A stretch of DNA of 64,000 bases from Brachionus plicatilis (lineage: Eukaryota > Rotifera > Eurotatoria > Ploima > Brachionidae), in the NCBI GenBank assembly GCA_010279815.1, contig QEOQ01000508.1, forward strand, positions 2,114,968 to 2,178,967. The letters run 5' to 3'. Shown here piece after piece: positions 34,301 to 44,169 of the stretch. Both the position numbers and the translations under genes were made by a program. Position 1 is the first letter of the stretch. Each line of letters opens with the position of its first letter. Below the pieces are notes generated by a model that searched no databases, was not told where the DNA came from, and saw only the letters and a program-made list of their open reading frames with translations.

Positions 34301-35706
34301 TTTTATTTGAAAATTTTCTTTAGGAATTTTTTATACTAAATTGTATGCTGTTAATATGCAAATTGTAGAGTAAATAATAGAAAAATTAATTTTTAATAGT
34401 TTAATTAGGTTTAATAGTGAAAGTTGTTTTTTTAGATTATATTAGACTCATTTTTGGAGAGATTTTATTTAATGAAAATATATATCAGGATTAATTTTTT
34501 TATTTTAATTTAATTTAAAAATTTCGAAATATCTTTTTAAATCAAAGTTCATTTTTGATTTAAAATTTACTTTAAGCAAATATTTTCTAATAATTTAACA
34601 ATGAAATTACCATCTGAAATTTAGTCTTAAAACTATGAACCAGTTTACAAGTTCGATTTATTATTAAAAAAATTCATTTGAATTTTCCTCTACACGCAAA
34701 AAAATAAAATCTTTTTAATTAAATTTAAATTAAGAATGTCGAGATGAATACAGACGCAACCCTAAGTGAAAAATTTTATGACCAATATTTGTACAATCTG
34801 CTATCACTACTGATTAAAATTTTGACAGATGTTAAAATATTAAATGACAAAAACTATGCTGAAATAATCAATGATTTGTATGACCAAGTCAAGTGTTATT
34901 TAAGCCATGAGCATCTATGGATTCGTCTTGCCTCATGTCAATTGTTTGGCATTTTATTCGCAAACAATTCGGTTGAAAACTTGCTTAGCGACAAAGCTAG
35001 CTTTTTCAATCACAAGATTGATGATCAATTGATTGGAAATTATTTGAAAATTAGAAATTTGATTGACGATTTTTGCGAACAACTCAGAGCGCCTGTGCTC
35101 GAAAGCGATCTGGCTGAGCAAATAGTCAAAAATTTGGCTTTCATGTCCAAAATTTTAATTCACCACGAACTCAAAAATGATGACCAAAATGAGCTCCTAA
35201 AACATGATATTGACATTGAATGGCTGATCAAAAAAATAGGAAAGGAAGCTAAATATGAATTGGTCAATAAGCCTAAAGAAACAATAAAAAGAACTTTTAT
35301 TTTTAAATTATTTGCAGCCATTTCTATTGAATTAGGAAAAGAAAAACTCAAAAATTATGTTCAATTTCTGATACCATTATTGCAACGGGAAACAGAAATC
35401 GATCAGAATGATGAAAATTTGAAGCATTTGGCAAAAGAAGTGTTGAATTTGATAAAAACCACAATTGGAATCGAAGATTTTAGTTTAATCTACTCAAAGA
35501 CGAACAAAAAAAGAGTTGAATTTAAAGAAGAAAGAAAACGGAAGTTGGCACAGCTTGCTGTGGTTGATCCACAAATGTCAGCTGCAAAGAAGATTAGAAA
35601 ACAACAACGAAAAAAAGATGCAAAAAAGCGAAAAATTACACACGAAAAAGAAAAAATAAGAGGTGTGAAAAAACAAAAAACTAATAATTTAAAAAAATTT
35701 AATTAG
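16397..35706 (+). CDS. UTP20: UTP20 small-subunit processome component
   Basis: UTP20 (DRIM) is a giant HEAT/ARM-repeat scaffold of the nucleolar 90S pre-ribosome, needed for U3-dependent 18S rRNA processing. Ten exons: 16397-16592, 16647-16779, 16830-17391, 17439-17783, 17833-19154, 23166-23256, 23314-24069, 26574-29273, 31692-32705, 34735-35706. All introns are GT-AG and the phases agree throughout, giving 2,696 residues (human 2,785). Landmarks along the protein: SRHHKTENSYRFQTLNERLA near the N terminus, QLARDLQSDYY, IRNFAAESFAFLMRKI, PILMRILYG, HIQMHRRARALKRL, GYQVHVL, KLQVGDLDS, LNYEYENGREST, and a lysine-rich tail (KKIRKQQRKKDAKKRK) typical of nucleolar proteins. An AATTTTAG acceptor-like site lies 19 nt before the ATG. 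AATAAA stands about 17 nt after the stop. Introns 5, 7, 8 and 9 are long and hold repeats and an antisense gene. Confidence 0.97.
19505..20017. mobile_element. AAGTCA-rich MITE, hAT-like ends
   Basis: Starts CAGACTTGTATAAAAATCAAG and ends with the inverse-type TGACTTTTATACAACTCTG. Inside, AAGTCAAAGTCATGACTTGG-like words pair across the middle. 0.5 kb, non-coding, in UTP20 intron 5. Relatives lie at 31287, 52584, 53940 and 61016, with half-copies near 240, 24725, 25370, 20450 and 32810. Confidence 0.7.
20018..21174. other. UTP20 intron 5 spacer
   Basis: AT-rich intron sequence with a degenerate AAGTCA-type patch near 20440-20530. No gene seen; it includes the downstream region of the antisense ankyrin gene. 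Confidence 0.5.
21175..22875 (-). CDS. Ankyrin-repeat and SOCS-box (ASB-like) protein
   Basis: A 566-residue single-exon protein. About ten ankyrin repeats run from near residue 90 to 430, with repeated TPLHIA / TALxxA helices and GADVN-type turns (DGATALMRACYYNYPNIVEL, GDTPLHIAMANCSNDVVIML). After a spacer the last 40 residues read SLADLCRVRIRSIA ... VPDSLKNFLKF, a SOCS box: the LCR--IR BC-box plus the LP-L--FL end. Such proteins bring substrates to an Elongin B/C-Cullin 5 ubiquitin ligase in the cytoplasm. The ATG at 22875 is used because nothing in frame upstream is an ATG; a TTTTTTTTTAG acceptor-like tract ends one base before it. The gene lies wholly inside UTP20 intron 5 on the opposite strand. 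Substrate unknown; assignment to a particular ASB is not possible. Confidence 0.88.
   Translation of the reverse strand: MKRKNLEKLSTWSPRPYQPRNFHRLEKSYLAQVRDALKFSIENELVDQVKEILQKNRFVAYPQSLPRFKSLKKFKAIKEIDWSLLYLVSDSKDNCLHYAARLGKTGLIDTILDSVKFEVNARNLKDDQNTALSIACDVGWLDTVKVLISRGSDVNYENSKNKTPLILATELIYPYDFQLAKLLISSGALVNHQTRSGNTALLSASKFGNYELIELLIRANSNVNCKFSDGATALMRACYYNYPNIVELLIENNANVEAKNLRKESALYIASFRGYMEIVESLVSKHRADVNSEDIDGDTPLSVACYEDKPDVVKYLLSKGGMVNKKGIRGDTPLHIAMANCSNDVVIMLLDYGADPDDINNDLETPLHIAIRHGQKDILQTLLKSSKNLDQTSICGGRTAFKYLMENLTVEKLKMAIELIRAGCDVNKGFSGSIENRGYDITIDSPFENIFKLTKSKFRFVHQISLFGEFDRKDESGLSQIGIRFLVRLVHLLIKAGYKLNKNDIFLYENSWMKDYLVENGVNFSQMISLADLCRVRIRSIASKPLDKSIDSLDVPDSLKNFLKFF
24070..25915. 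other. UTP20 intron 7, left part
   Basis: Non-coding AT-rich sequence with AAGTCA-type half elements at about 24720-24775 and 25365-25425 (GACTTTTATACAAGTCTG-like right end at 24755). A less AT-rich stretch at 25614-25715 has short open frames on both strands that I could not interpret. Confidence 0.5.
25916..26478. mobile_element. Palindromic element with about 150-bp terminal inverted repeats
   Basis: The left arm (about 25916-26066) and right arm (about 26335-26478) share CATGAAGTTGATGATCAATT / CTTGAAGTTGATGATCAATT and continue as inverse copies to TCTACATAG; the centre also pairs loosely. A solo end of the same family (ATCATCAACTTCAAGATGCC) sits at 38748. No coding capacity. Confidence 0.75.
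29657..30140. mobile_element. Palindromic MITE, GGCAATGTG family, divergent copy
   Basis: Ends GGCATTGTGAATTTTGGTAC and its inverse; interior inverse blocks include ACATGTTCTGTAAATT and TTCTGTACCACCA. Flanks share AAAAATG, consistent with a 7-8-bp duplication. Lies in UTP20 intron 8. The interior differs from copies at 5038 and 53142, so it is a sister subfamily. Confidence 0.75.
30141..31691. other. UTP20 intron 8, right part
   Basis: AT-rich intron with one small AAGTCA-type element (31287-31394). Nothing else recognised. Confidence 0.5.
31287..31394. mobile_element. Short AAGTCA-rich MITE
   Basis: 108 bp beginning CAGAGTCGTCTAAAAGT and ending ACTTTTTGACAGCTCTG, inverse copies apart from a few bases, with AAGTC/GACTT words inside. 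CAGAG ends are typical of hAT elements. Confidence 0.55.
32706..34734. other. UTP20 intron 9
   Basis: Holds a partial AAGTCA element (about 32807-32840), an ACGTAA-rich stretch (about 33660-33790) and a LINE remnant (33914-34262). No exon seen. Confidence 0.5.
33914..34262 (+). mobile_element. LINE 3' remnant
   Basis: ATGATACTCCATCCAACA ... GCATCATGAAGCTCTAATA matches the C-terminal coding part of the LINE at 11560 onward, followed by decayed 3' UTR to a GAGCTATAGATCCATACAG version of the tail. No RT left. Confidence 0.7.
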
Positions 35707-35722
35707 TTTTATTAAAAAAAAA

Positions 35723-35728
35723 AATAAA
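35723..35728 (+). promoter_or_regulatory. UTP20 polyadenylation signal
   Basis: AATAAA about 17 nt after the UTP20 stop codon, the only canonical hexamer close behind it. Confidence 0.5.
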
Positions 35729-37400
35729 GGATAAGAAAAATAATATCTTTATTTATAAACTAAACACGGAATGATTTCGTGTGAATTTTTATTTTATAAA
35801 TGTTTTCTTACTTTGGAATGGTTTAAAGGAGAATTGAATAGAACTATTAGCTATACTTACTCCTTCGAAATAAATTAAAAAGGCACTTTTTAAAGGTAAG
35901 ATTTATATTTTATTGGAAATTAAGTTTTTTTTTTGAAATTAAAAGTAATTAAAAGAGAATTTATTAATTAGTATGGACTAAGAAATACAGTCTTATCTAT
36001 CTGTGAAATTTGTATGAGAATTTTACTCCTTTTTTAAATTTATCATGAAAAATATAACAAAATTCAAAGTTTAATTAAAAAAAAAACTGAATTAAAAAAT
36101 GGAATTTTTGTTGCATTTAAACCTACATTTAAATCTTTAAACTACACTAAAAAAATCAAGATGTATCTATTAATTTTCAAAAAAAAAATATAAAGATTAA
36201 TTTTAAGATTTAATGAAATTAATAAAAAATCCGAAATCCGACAGACAAAAAACTTAATTTCGCAAAGATAATAAAATTAAAAAACCAAATAATATTTTAT
36301 GTTGATTGATTTTCTAAAGAAAACGCCAAAAATATAGGGTCTAAACAGAGCAGTTAAATCAAACCGATCGTCATACATTACCGTCATATATTAAAAAATT
36401 TGAAAAATACAATATTGAAATTTATCGAAAAAAAAGTGAATGTATAAAGAAAAAAATTTATTTATTTGCATTATTAACTTTACTAAAAAATTAAAAATAA
36501 TCGATCATTTTAGTTAATTTTGAACATACTATTAATTTAAAAATTTTTTTTTTTTGAAATTTTAATTTAACAAACTATGTTAAACAATGTTACATCAAGA
36601 ATTTTATAAAATTCTATCTAAATCTTCAGGAAATTTATTATTAAATATAAAATGAGCAATTCGATATAAAGTTTTGATCAAAAACTTCAACATGCCTAAA
36701 AAAAGTTAAAATTTATTATTTTTTATTTTTTTATATTTAAAATGTAGAAATTTAGATAAATTTTCACTGTAGAATTATCTATCGTGATATGTTATTTCTT
36801 TTAATGTTAATTTTCACTAAAAATTTTAAACCATGAATATTCTAAACGCCTAGCCATTTTTAAACTCAAGTTTTAAGTTTTATTGAATTTTTTCTGTTCC
36901 AAGCAGCAATTGCTGCACTGCTCTTGAGCTTTTTTCCGTTTAAAATAAATTTTAGTCTGTCACGAAATGAAAAAAATGAAATTGAGAATTTATTTATCAA
37001 GAAAAAGTTTATTATTTCATTTTTTTAAATTCTAAATGTTTATTTTATTTTGTTTAAAAATTTTTCAAACACAAAGTCAGAAAAATTTTTATTGATAAAT
37101 AATTAATAAAACATAATTTTTTTTTCTGTTTATCGTCTTTTACCGTGGGATTAAAATTAAAATAGATATTTAAAAATATTAATAAACGAAATTTTAATTA
37201 TGGCTTTAATATTTTAATTTAATTAAACTTGCATTTTTTTTATTTTATTCTTATGAATGTATTACTATATTTTTTTGTTCTCCAAAATTAAATCACATAT
37301 TTGTAATTGTAATTTGTATTTTCTTATGTTTAAAAAAAATTAAGTTTTCGAAAAAAATAGTGCTTGTTGAATTTATTTATTTAAAAATGAATTAAAATAG
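35729..37400. other. Intergenic AT-rich region
   Basis: Long A/T runs; GCAGCAATTGCTGC near 36904 may be part of a decayed LINE tail. No coding signal seen. Confidence 0.5.
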
Positions 37401-37419
37401 TTCAGGTCTAGAATTATTT

Positions 37420-37615
37420 TAGGGCTTTTTAAACATTAATTTAGTGCTTAGTAAAGATTATTTTAGTGCAAAGTAAAAATTATATTAGTGCTTATTAAAG
37501 AATATGATAGTGTAAGAATGTTATTTATAGTGCAGCCTTGATTAATATAGTGAATGTTAATATTATAGTGCAATTTAAATATTATAGTACAACTTGTGAT
37601 TATTTATAGTGCAGA
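37420..37615. repeat. About 21-bp tandem repeat, ten units
   Basis: The word TTATAGTGCA (variants TTAGTGC, ATAGTGA, ATAGTAC) recurs with AGTGC at 37443, 37464, 37486, 37509, 37529, 37549, 37567, 37587 and 37609, plus AGGGC at 37421: spacing 18-23, average about 21. It lies where the 3' UTR of the minus-strand LINE at 37700-38215 would be. Confidence 0.75.
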
Positions 37616-37699
37616 ATGTATTTGATGCCTTTAATTATTATTAGTATCTTGTTTTAGTTTTTAACTTGATATCTAAAGAACTCTTCGAAATTTTTTAAC

Positions 37700-38215
37700 A
37701 CAGAATAATACACATCACTTGGTTAGAATCTAGTAGTATCGGTAGAAATTTTTGTTGCTCACCCAGTAATCAATGCCTGCTTTAAAGCTGTTAACATTGC
37801 GTGCATCAACTAATTTATTCGGCAGCGAGTTTCAAATGCTAGCGATTCTATCCAAAAACAAGTTATCCTTATGTTTGAACCTTAAAATTTCTTCTTTATT
37901 TGAAACAGTAACCTTACCTTTATTTTTAGTGACATTAAAATTGTTGCTTTATTCAACAAAGTGTATTCCATGCATGAAATTGTGCAATTGAATAAAATCA
38001 GCTTTTTTCACCTGATGAAATGTTCAGAGCATTCAATTTCGTACTGTCGATTACTTATTGATGAAACCATTTCTGTACAGAAATGTGTTATTTACAGAAT
38101 TAGAGCGACGTCGCTCTGTACTGAATTATTTTAACATTGTTACAGCCAGACTTAAGAATTGGAGACCAGACAGACAACGCAAATTCCAAAATACTTTCTC
38201 TTACAATTCCATACA
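37700..38215 (-). pseudogene. Second LINE lineage, ORF2 C terminus
   Basis: The minus strand, across several frame breaks, reads EFALSVWSPILKSG, QYRATS, then FIQLHNFMHGIHFVE and RFKHKDNLFLDRIASI-NSLP followed by VNSFKAGIDYW. VWSP-L, QRRAT, DLIQ-HN-M-G and RIA-WNSLP are the post-RT signature of CR1/L2-type LINE polymerases. It differs from the LINE at 10326. Several stops: dead. Confidence 0.75.
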
Positions 38216-38759
38216 GTAATTATGATAAAATACTAATTTTATAGAAAAAAAATTAAATTTTGGATTTTATTCCCGGTCAAAAAAAATTTTAAGACTTTTT
38301 GAAGATTTTTTAAAGGTTTTTCCGGACGCATTTTCTTTGAAAATTCTTTAAAGAATGGTCTCTAGAATTTCAGTATTTGTTCTTTGAAAATATTTATTTA
38401 AAAAACTATAAAATTTTTGTAAAAAGTCTGTTTTGTTTATTTTAGATTAGTTAATTTTTAATCAATTTAAAAAAAATTGCATTGTAAAATTATCAGAAAA
38501 TGGATTTTAATTAAATGAATTTTTGTAAGATTTTAAGATAAAATGACTTGCATTTGAAGCACGTATTGATATGAACTTATCCGTACTTATTTGTACAGAA
38601 ACTGTGTAAAAGTTACCAGAAAATCATTTTATTTTATTAAAGGAAAAAAAATACTTGAGTAAATACTTCTGGAATAATTTTTTGGATATTTTTTATTGTT
38701 TCGCTCTTAAATTACCACCGTGTCATTTTTTAAATTTTTGAATCATCAACTTCAAGATG

Positions 38760-38985
38760 CCATAAAATTAATAAAAATTTCGATCAAATCGTCAAAGAGC
38801 CCGCGAACAGCTTGAAAGATCTAGAAATTGTGATGATATGGATTTCGGTTCATCAGATGAGGAAATAAATAAAGGAAACGAGATTAATAAAGAATGTCAG
38901 CCAAAAATTAATTTATTTAATTCATCAGATGATGAAAATCAAGATTATAATGAGAAGCTGATGAGAAAAATCGACATGTAGTTGA
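38760..38985 (+). pseudogene. Acidic coding-like fragment
   Basis: An open frame reads RQRAREQLERSRNCDDMDFG, then SSDEEINKGNEIN and FNSSDDENQDYNEKLMRKID. It begins beside a solo end of the 25916-type palindrome, suggesting transposon cargo. Unknown family. Confidence 0.25.
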
Positions 38986-39149
38986 AACAATTGAATCTGT
39001 TTTTAGAAATGGAAATGAATGTGATTAAAACGATCTAAATTTAGATATCCTTTTGTTTTTTATTTTAGAGATCATTTTTATTAAAATCATTCGAAATTTC
39101 AAGTTTTTCGTCTAAAGACAAAGGTTTTCTTTTAATTTGAGTGGAATTT

Positions 39150-39240
39150 TTTTGTTTACATATATATGTATTATTTATTATATTTTTATTTATTTGTTAG
39201 ATCTGTGTCGAGCTAATGCTCCTTCAGAATAACAAAAATA
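39150..39240 (-). mobile_element. LINE 3'-tail remnant
   Basis: GAGCTAATGCTCCTTCAGAA is the inverse of the local LINE 3' signature; no coding sequence attached. Confidence 0.5.
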
Positions 39241-40422
39241 ATATATAAAAATAAAAGTTAAAAACTGTATGTTGAAAAAGAAAGACAAAAAAAGATACAG
39301 TACTTGAGAAAGTCTAATTTACAGTTTAAAATTATGGTAATTATTATTTATTTTTTGTTAATTGGTCTTCAATTTTTTGTTTAAAACATCAACATCTTAT
39401 TAAAAACGATCAATTAACACTGAATTATTTGTATTTTTCTGAATAAACCTATCGTATTAATTAGATATCGATTAATCAATCTTTAATTACTTTAAAAAAA
39501 GTTGAAAATACCGAAGAAGTCTTCGAATCTTTAGACAATGATAGAACTTCTGTTCATTTTAATTTTGTTAGATTTACTTGAAATGAAAAAAACCAGGCTG
39601 GATCAATCCGCTTCAGATGCTACAAGTGCAGTATAACACGATCAAGTGACAATGAGAAGTGACTTAAATAATTTTATTAAAACAAAAATTTTCATGAATT
39701 TAAATGTTCTGTAATTAATAAACCAAGAAATTTAATTCCTTCAATAATTTAATTGTAAAATTTTATCAGCTTTTTTTTTTTATTTTTTTTTTAAATCATG
39801 ATAATATAATAAATTATAATAATTTTAAAATTAAAATATAATATTCAAAATTATAGGAGTTATTCATATTAATATTCAATTTTATTTTTAATTATAAGTG
39901 AAATTTTTTCGACTGGAATTTTTTCCTATTTACCAAAAAAAATAGTTAAAATAATTTAGCAATGAATTATTCTAGCGTTTAATTCTGTTTTTTAGTTAAT
40001 TTGTACCAAATTTCTCAAAACTAAGAAAAAAATTTCATACTGAAATCAACTGTAAAAATGATTGTTTTGTTTGTTTGTTTATTGAATGCTTTGTGGTCGA
40101 ATTAAGAGTGGGAGCCTTAAGACAATAGGTGAATTTTGATTAACAATATGTTTTATATATGTAATAGTATATGTTTTATATATGTTTCAGACATGTTACC
40201 TGGAACCTGGATCGTCAAATCAACATCAAACTCAACTCCTAAAAAAAAAAAAAAAAATAAAAAAAAATCTTATTCTAATTTTAAATTCGTTAAAAATTAA
40301 TTATGCTCTATTCAAAATTTGTGTCTCTCAAGTGATCAAAAAAAAAAAAACTTTTTGTCTTGTATCATTTTCAAAATTTTGTTCACTTTTTTTTTTTAAT
40401 TATCAAAACTACTAACACGGGG

Positions 40423-40480
40423 CTGAAAGGGAGGTTAATTACCATTCCAAACTATCCGGGGTCCTCCCCTAACTATTATT
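40423..40480. other. GC-rich imperfect inverted motif
   Basis: ACGGGGCTGAAAGGGAGG is followed about 20 nt on by CCGGGGTCCTCCCC. An isolated C/G cluster just upstream of the integrase fragment; possibly an element terminus. It does not fold as a tRNA. Confidence 0.3.
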
Positions 40481-40513
40481 TTAATAAAATAAAAAAATTT
40501 GTAATAGTAAATT

Positions 40514-40870
40514 TTGATAAAACGTAAACCGTTTTTTGCTGAGTTAGTTTTGATATTTACTGATGTAACCGTAAATATAAAAAAAACAATTTTTTATGAA
40601 CTAGCATGTCAAGTTGGCGTATTTTCGGACTTATTTTCCCGTAACGTTTTTGATTTAGTTCAAAATTATCAAGTTGAACTAGAAATTAGAACCGACAATT
40701 CGATTAAAAACGTTAGACAAGTGGTCAATGAAATGTCAATTGGTGGTGGTCAAGGAATGGTAAGATGTGATTGTACATTTCAATGTATTACTAATCGATG
40801 TGGTTATAGAAAATCGAACCTCTTGTGTAATTCCAGATGTCATGGATCTAATACAATTTGCTCCAATTAA
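40514..40870 (+). pseudogene. KRBA2/Ginger-like integrase C-terminal fragment
   Basis: The frame has no ATG at its start; in its last part it reads GGGQGMVRCDCTFQC, NRCGYRKSNLLCNSRCHGS and CSN. The C-x-C...C...RC-x...LCNSRCH spacing is the cysteine tail of KRBA2/SCAND3-type transposon-derived integrases, preceded by the usual GGQG. The catalytic core is missing, so this is a leftover 3' end. Confidence 0.55.
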
Positions 40871-40964
40871 CTTTTTATCAAAATTTACGCTTTATTTCAT
40901 TTATTTCAGATTATTACAATATTTATCTTTTTAATTACGAGAAATATAGAAAAAACAGGAATTT

Positions 40965-41822
40965 ATTTATTTTTATTTATTTGTTTTCTGTACCGAGCTA
41001 AAGCTCCTTCAGAATAAGTTAAAAAGTAAAATAAAAAAAAATAAAATTAAAGTTAATAAAATGAGATAAAAAATAAAGTAAATAATCTAAAAAAATGAAA
41101 GTTGAAAAGACATAAATTGGAAAAGATTGTTACATGTGGCAGATGTTTAAATAGTTCAAGTTTCAGGAAAAAAAGAAGAAATAGTAAGGTAGCAATTACA
41201 CAATGGAGTTGGGTATACAATATGTCTTGATTCGAAACCTTCTTTCTATTCCTTCACCAATCTTTCAACCAATGGAATAGAATGACTCAGTCCTGTCCCA
41301 ACATATCTCTCACTCAATTCAAAAAGCCGATTCGAGACTGTTAGTAATTTTAGTTTATTAATAGCCTCATGATGCACGATGTTGGAGGGAGTATCATATT
41401 TTAACTTAAGAATAGATCTGACTGCTTTATTCTGAATTGCTTGTAGTTTTTTGATATTATTTTCTGAAAATGAATTTAAGCAAGGAAAAGAAAAGTCTAA
41501 AATTGATCAGACTAAAGATTTATATAAATTTCCTAGTGCGTTTTGATTGAGACCCCATTTTTTGTTTTACAATGTCTTAATAGTATTTAGTCTTTTATTG
41601 CAGCGTTCTTTGATTTCGTCTACCAGTATATTAAAATTGAACTTAGAATCAAATTTAATACCAAGAAATTTGATTTCTTTTTGGCTCACTATTCTGTTTC
41701 CATAAATTTTTAAGTTAAGATTATCACTCTCTTTTTTGTACCTAGAAAAGACTACTGAACACGACTTTTCAACTGATATCTTCATTTTTCATTTAATAAG
41801 CCATTGTTCTAGTTCGTTGGTG
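40965..41822 (-). mobile_element. 5'-truncated LINE copy
   Basis: The inverse of this segment matches the LINE at about 11145-11998 at roughly 95% by eye: ISVEKS(C/S)SVVFSRYKKESD, EIKFLGIKFDSK, SILDFSFPCLNSFSEN, CTGAAGGAGC 3' tail. It has a few stops. Its 5' side stops exactly where the 41827-43295 element begins. Confidence 0.85.
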
Positions 41823-41826
41823 TATG

Positions 41827-43295
41827 ATTACTTGTATGAGTTCCTTTTCAGTGATTGAATTTATACAGCGGACATCTCTTTTATAAATGCGGCTTTTGTT
41901 TGACTTTTATAATAAGCAAAGAAAATACCAAACATCCAAGAAATATGAAAATAAAATTACTTTTAATTAAATAAAAAAGAATTATGTACATATCAAAATA
42001 ATCACACGTGGGAGAAAAATTAACTTATTATAATTAGATGCTTGAAAAATGGAAATTTAATTTTGATTTCTCAAATTTTTGGAAAACTTTTTTTTATAAG
42101 ATGAAAAAACTAAATTTAGTTGAAGGAAAAATTATATAAGAATCTAAATTTTTATTTATTGTAAAGACAGATTTTTCTGGATTGTGACACAAGCTCGATT
42201 TAAATAAAGATTTGATCTAGATATTTATTGAAGTCTTATTCAAAGATAATATCAAACCGTTTATCCGTGCATTTGTTTCTAATCTTGATCAATTTGCAAA
42301 ATTTTACGAAAACTTCAATATTTCTAATTTGCAAATTTTGTATTCGACAAATCTTTTAATTGTTTTAAAAAAGCAAATCATGGTTGTTTTTCCTGTAGGA
42401 TTAGAAAAATATGATGATGAAACGACAATTCAATCTTTCAAGTCTTCTCTCAAAACAAATCTTGAATCAGATTCTGCTATGATTTAGAATCAACAATGGA
42501 ATTTTTTTTTTAAATGACTTGATTACAACCGCAATAAATTATTTTTCGATATTAAACTAAATGTACTCTTAATGTTTTTATTGAGTTAAATCAATTAAAA
42601 AAGTTTTCGATTTAGATAAGAAATCTTCATTTGATATATTATAATTTTTAACATAAACTTCTTGAATTAGCCGAATCTGGCGTTATTTCAAAAATTAATA
42701 AAGAAAATTTTAAATGACCCAAAATTAGTCTCTGTAAGAACCTTGCAGGCTTGAAAAGAAAAATAAATCCCGATAAGATTTTTCATTTTATTAAAGTTAT
42801 CTGTAATACTTCTTTGAATCAAATTAAGCTTTAAAAAATACACCATTTTTTGTTTTTACTCTTTACAATCAACCAAATTTTGAACTCCTTTACAAACTTC
42901 TCCTAGATATCTGAAAACAATGTGGAAAATTTAAAATAAATGATGATCTGAATGCAAAGTTTCAGTAAGATTAACAACAAATCTTTAGTCTTCGCATTCA
43001 GATCATCATCCATTTAAGATTTTTATTAAAAAAAGTTTTCCAAAAATTTGAGAAATCAAAATTAAATTTCCATTTTTCAAGCATCTAATTATAATAAGTT
43101 AATTTTTCTCCCACGTGTGATTATTTTGATATGTACATAATTCTTTTTTATTTAATTAAAAGTAATTTTATTTTCATATTTCTTGGATGTTTGGTATTTT
43201 CTTTGCTTATTATAAAAGTCAAACAAAAGCCGCATTTATAAAAGAGATGTCCGCTGTATAAATTCAATCACTGAAAAGGAACTCATACAAGTAAT
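41827..43295. mobile_element. Transposon with about 270-bp terminal inverted repeats
   Basis: 41827-42095 and 43028-43295 are almost perfect inverse copies (ends ATTACTTGTATGAGTTCC), so the element is 1.47 kb. The arms are far longer than a usual TIR. It abuts a LINE breakpoint. The interior encodes decayed protein of no family I know (next entry). No clear target duplication. Confidence 0.8.
42221..42835 (+). pseudogene. Unknown protein remains inside long-TIR element
   Basis: First block 42221-42487: 88 open codons (KPFIRAFVSNLDQFAKFYEN, FPVGLEKYDDETTIQSFKSS). Second block about 42655-42835: LLELAESGVISKINKENFK, one stop, then LAGLKRKINPDKIFHFIKVI. A third copy of the last motif (AGLNRKIN) lies at 43925-43990. 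Codon-like sequence, broken by stops; no recognised transposase motif. Confidence 0.4.
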
Positions 43296-43708
43296 CTTAA
43301 TTGAATGGCTCTTATTTAATTTTCTAAACACTTTTTTTTTCAATTCAAGAATTCTATATTGACTGTTATTCCCATCTAAATATTGAAATTTATAATCTTT
43401 AAATTTTTTAACTATTATAACTCAGTTAATTTCAATTTTTGCAAAGATTTTTTTTAGGGAAACAGTTAATTCTGAGCTAGTTAAAAAGGTTACTATTTTT
43501 TTCTAGAAAAAATGTGTTAAATGTTTATTTTATTCACAAATTTGTTAACATTTGTTCATAAATAAGACTATTTCCTTTTTTCGAAGAAATTCAAAAAATT
43601 TAATTGTTAAAATTATTGATATGTTTACCTTCCTTTCGCTTATTTTTCACAATATAATAAAATTGATTTTTTTAGCGTAAATCGATGAAGAGTTTTTTAG
43701 TCGGTGTA

Positions 43709-44112
43709 GGTTTAATTTTTTGTTTTTGAATAACAAAATGTATCCAATGTTGAAAAACATTGAAAAAGTGCGATGTTTCAAATATTTTTTCAGTTTTAAA
43801 TAAATAAATAATTGTAAGTTAATATTGAAATCATTTTCATGTATGAAAATAAATTCTTTATTTAAATCGAATGAATTTAATTTCAATTTGATTTTAATTC
43901 TCAAAATAATGTCCAAGTACTTACAGGCTTGCAGGCTTGAATAGAAAAATAAATCACGACATTGTTCTTCTTAATGTAATAAAAGTTAATTAATCTTTAT
44001 TAACAAAAATTAATTCTTTATTTGAAACTAAAAAAAAATTTGAAACAATGCATTTTACAATGTTTTTTTATCATTGGATACATTTTGTGACTCGAACACA
44101 AAAAGTTAAACC
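43709..44112. mobile_element. MITE with ATGTATCCAATGTTG-type ends
   Basis: The left arm GGTTTAATTTTTTG ... AAAATGTATCCAATGTTG is matched by the inverse at the right end (CATTGGATACATTTTGTGAC ... TTAAACC). About 100-120-bp arms, 0.4 kb total. Same family at 55410-56583 and half-copy at 47648. Confidence 0.65.
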
Positions 44113-44169
44113 AACTAGTTTGTTATTTAAAAATTCTTTTTAATTGTTTGTCAATCTGCTTTATTTTAT

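Noticed and set aside
37420..37615. CRISPR-like regular spacing
   Set aside because: Units are only about 21 bp, degenerate, without distinct spacers or cas genes; the context is a eukaryotic LINE 3' UTR.
37773..37991. 72-codon plus-strand frame
   Set aside because: Shadow of the LINE polymerase C terminus on the minus strand.
40182..40415. 77-codon plus-strand frame with poly-Lys
   Set aside because: Mostly long A and T runs; no recognisable domain.
40423..40480. Possible tRNA because of GC-rich inverted motif
   Set aside because: No T-loop GTTCRA or acceptor-stem pairing; does not fold as a cloverleaf.
43647..43916. 89-codon minus-strand frame
   Set aside because: Lies on the inverted-repeat arm of the 43709-44112 element.
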